A model generated the notes under the pieces. The model saw only the letters and a list, made by a program, of their open reading frames with translations, did no database searches and was not told the origin of the DNA. Of a stretch of DNA of 5,844 bases, positions 5,792 through 5,844 are shown one piece after another. Origin of the DNA: Atopobium sp. UBA2090 (lineage in GTDB: Bacteria > Actinomycetota > Coriobacteriia > Coriobacteriales > Atopobiaceae); the NCBI GenBank assembly GCA_002331575.1, contig DCZG01000164.1, forward strand, positions 19,844-25,687. The letters are read 5' to 3'. Position 1 is the stretch's first letter. Each line of letters begins with the position of its first letter. Made by a program: the position numbers and the translations under genes.

Positions 5792-5827
5792 CGGGCGGTT
5801 CGGCTTGTGCCGGGCCGCCCGTTTTTT
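5792..5827 (+). terminator. Strong intrinsic terminator of the argJBD unit
   Basis: CGGGCGGTTCGGC (5792-5804) pairs with GCCGGGCCGCCCG (5809-5821) over 13 bp, with two G-U pairs in the middle, closed by a TTGT loop and followed directly by six T (5822-5827). It begins 25 bp after the argD stop and marks the end of the transcript, so no further arg gene is co-transcribed by default. The last 17 bases of the window hold nothing recognisable. Confidence 0.93.
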
Positions 5828-5844
5828 CAGCCTGCCAAAGGTGC

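Overview
The window comes from a high-GC bacterium, most likely an actinobacterium. The protein flavour (an FtsX-type permease with a long coiled coil, and an arginine-sensitive-type ArgB) is compatible with the Coriobacteriia (Olsenella/Collinsella/Atopobium-like), but that placement is an inference from remembered family resemblance. Coding regions use strongly GC-biased codons (44 of 60 bases are G/C at 3301-3360). All convincing genes are on the + strand.

Layout: (1) Positions 2-2020 hold the C-terminal 672 codons of a large FtsX/MacB-like ABC transporter permease whose start lies upstream of the window. (2) Positions 2021-2279 are a 259-bp intergenic region. Its centre is an AT-rich island (35 G/C in 100 at 2101-2200) with a plausible promoter, a four-fold repeated GCATAT/ATATGC hexamer, an 8-bp inverted repeat, a possible 20-codon leader ORF (2099-2161) with a good Shine-Dalgarno, and small hairpins around the argJ start. 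(3) Positions 2280-5766 hold three tightly spaced arginine-biosynthesis genes: argJ, argB and argD. (4) A strong intrinsic terminator at 5792-5827 closes the unit.

Function: ArgJ moves the acetyl group from N-acetylornithine to glutamate (the recycling route), ArgB phosphorylates N-acetylglutamate, and ArgD makes N-acetylornithine by transamination. The intervening reductase ArgC and the downstream ArgF/G/H are not in the window. argC, usually the first gene of such clusters, is replaced upstream by the unrelated permease, and the terminator ends the unit right after argD. ArgB carries the N-terminal extension and C-terminal signature of arginine-inhibited enzymes, as expected where ArgJ recycles acetyl groups.

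I do not see a clearly new biological system. The coding part is ordinary. The most interesting stretch is the argJ leader (2038-2282), where several signals overlap and a regulatory mechanism, possibly involving a small Arg-containing peptide, is worth testing.
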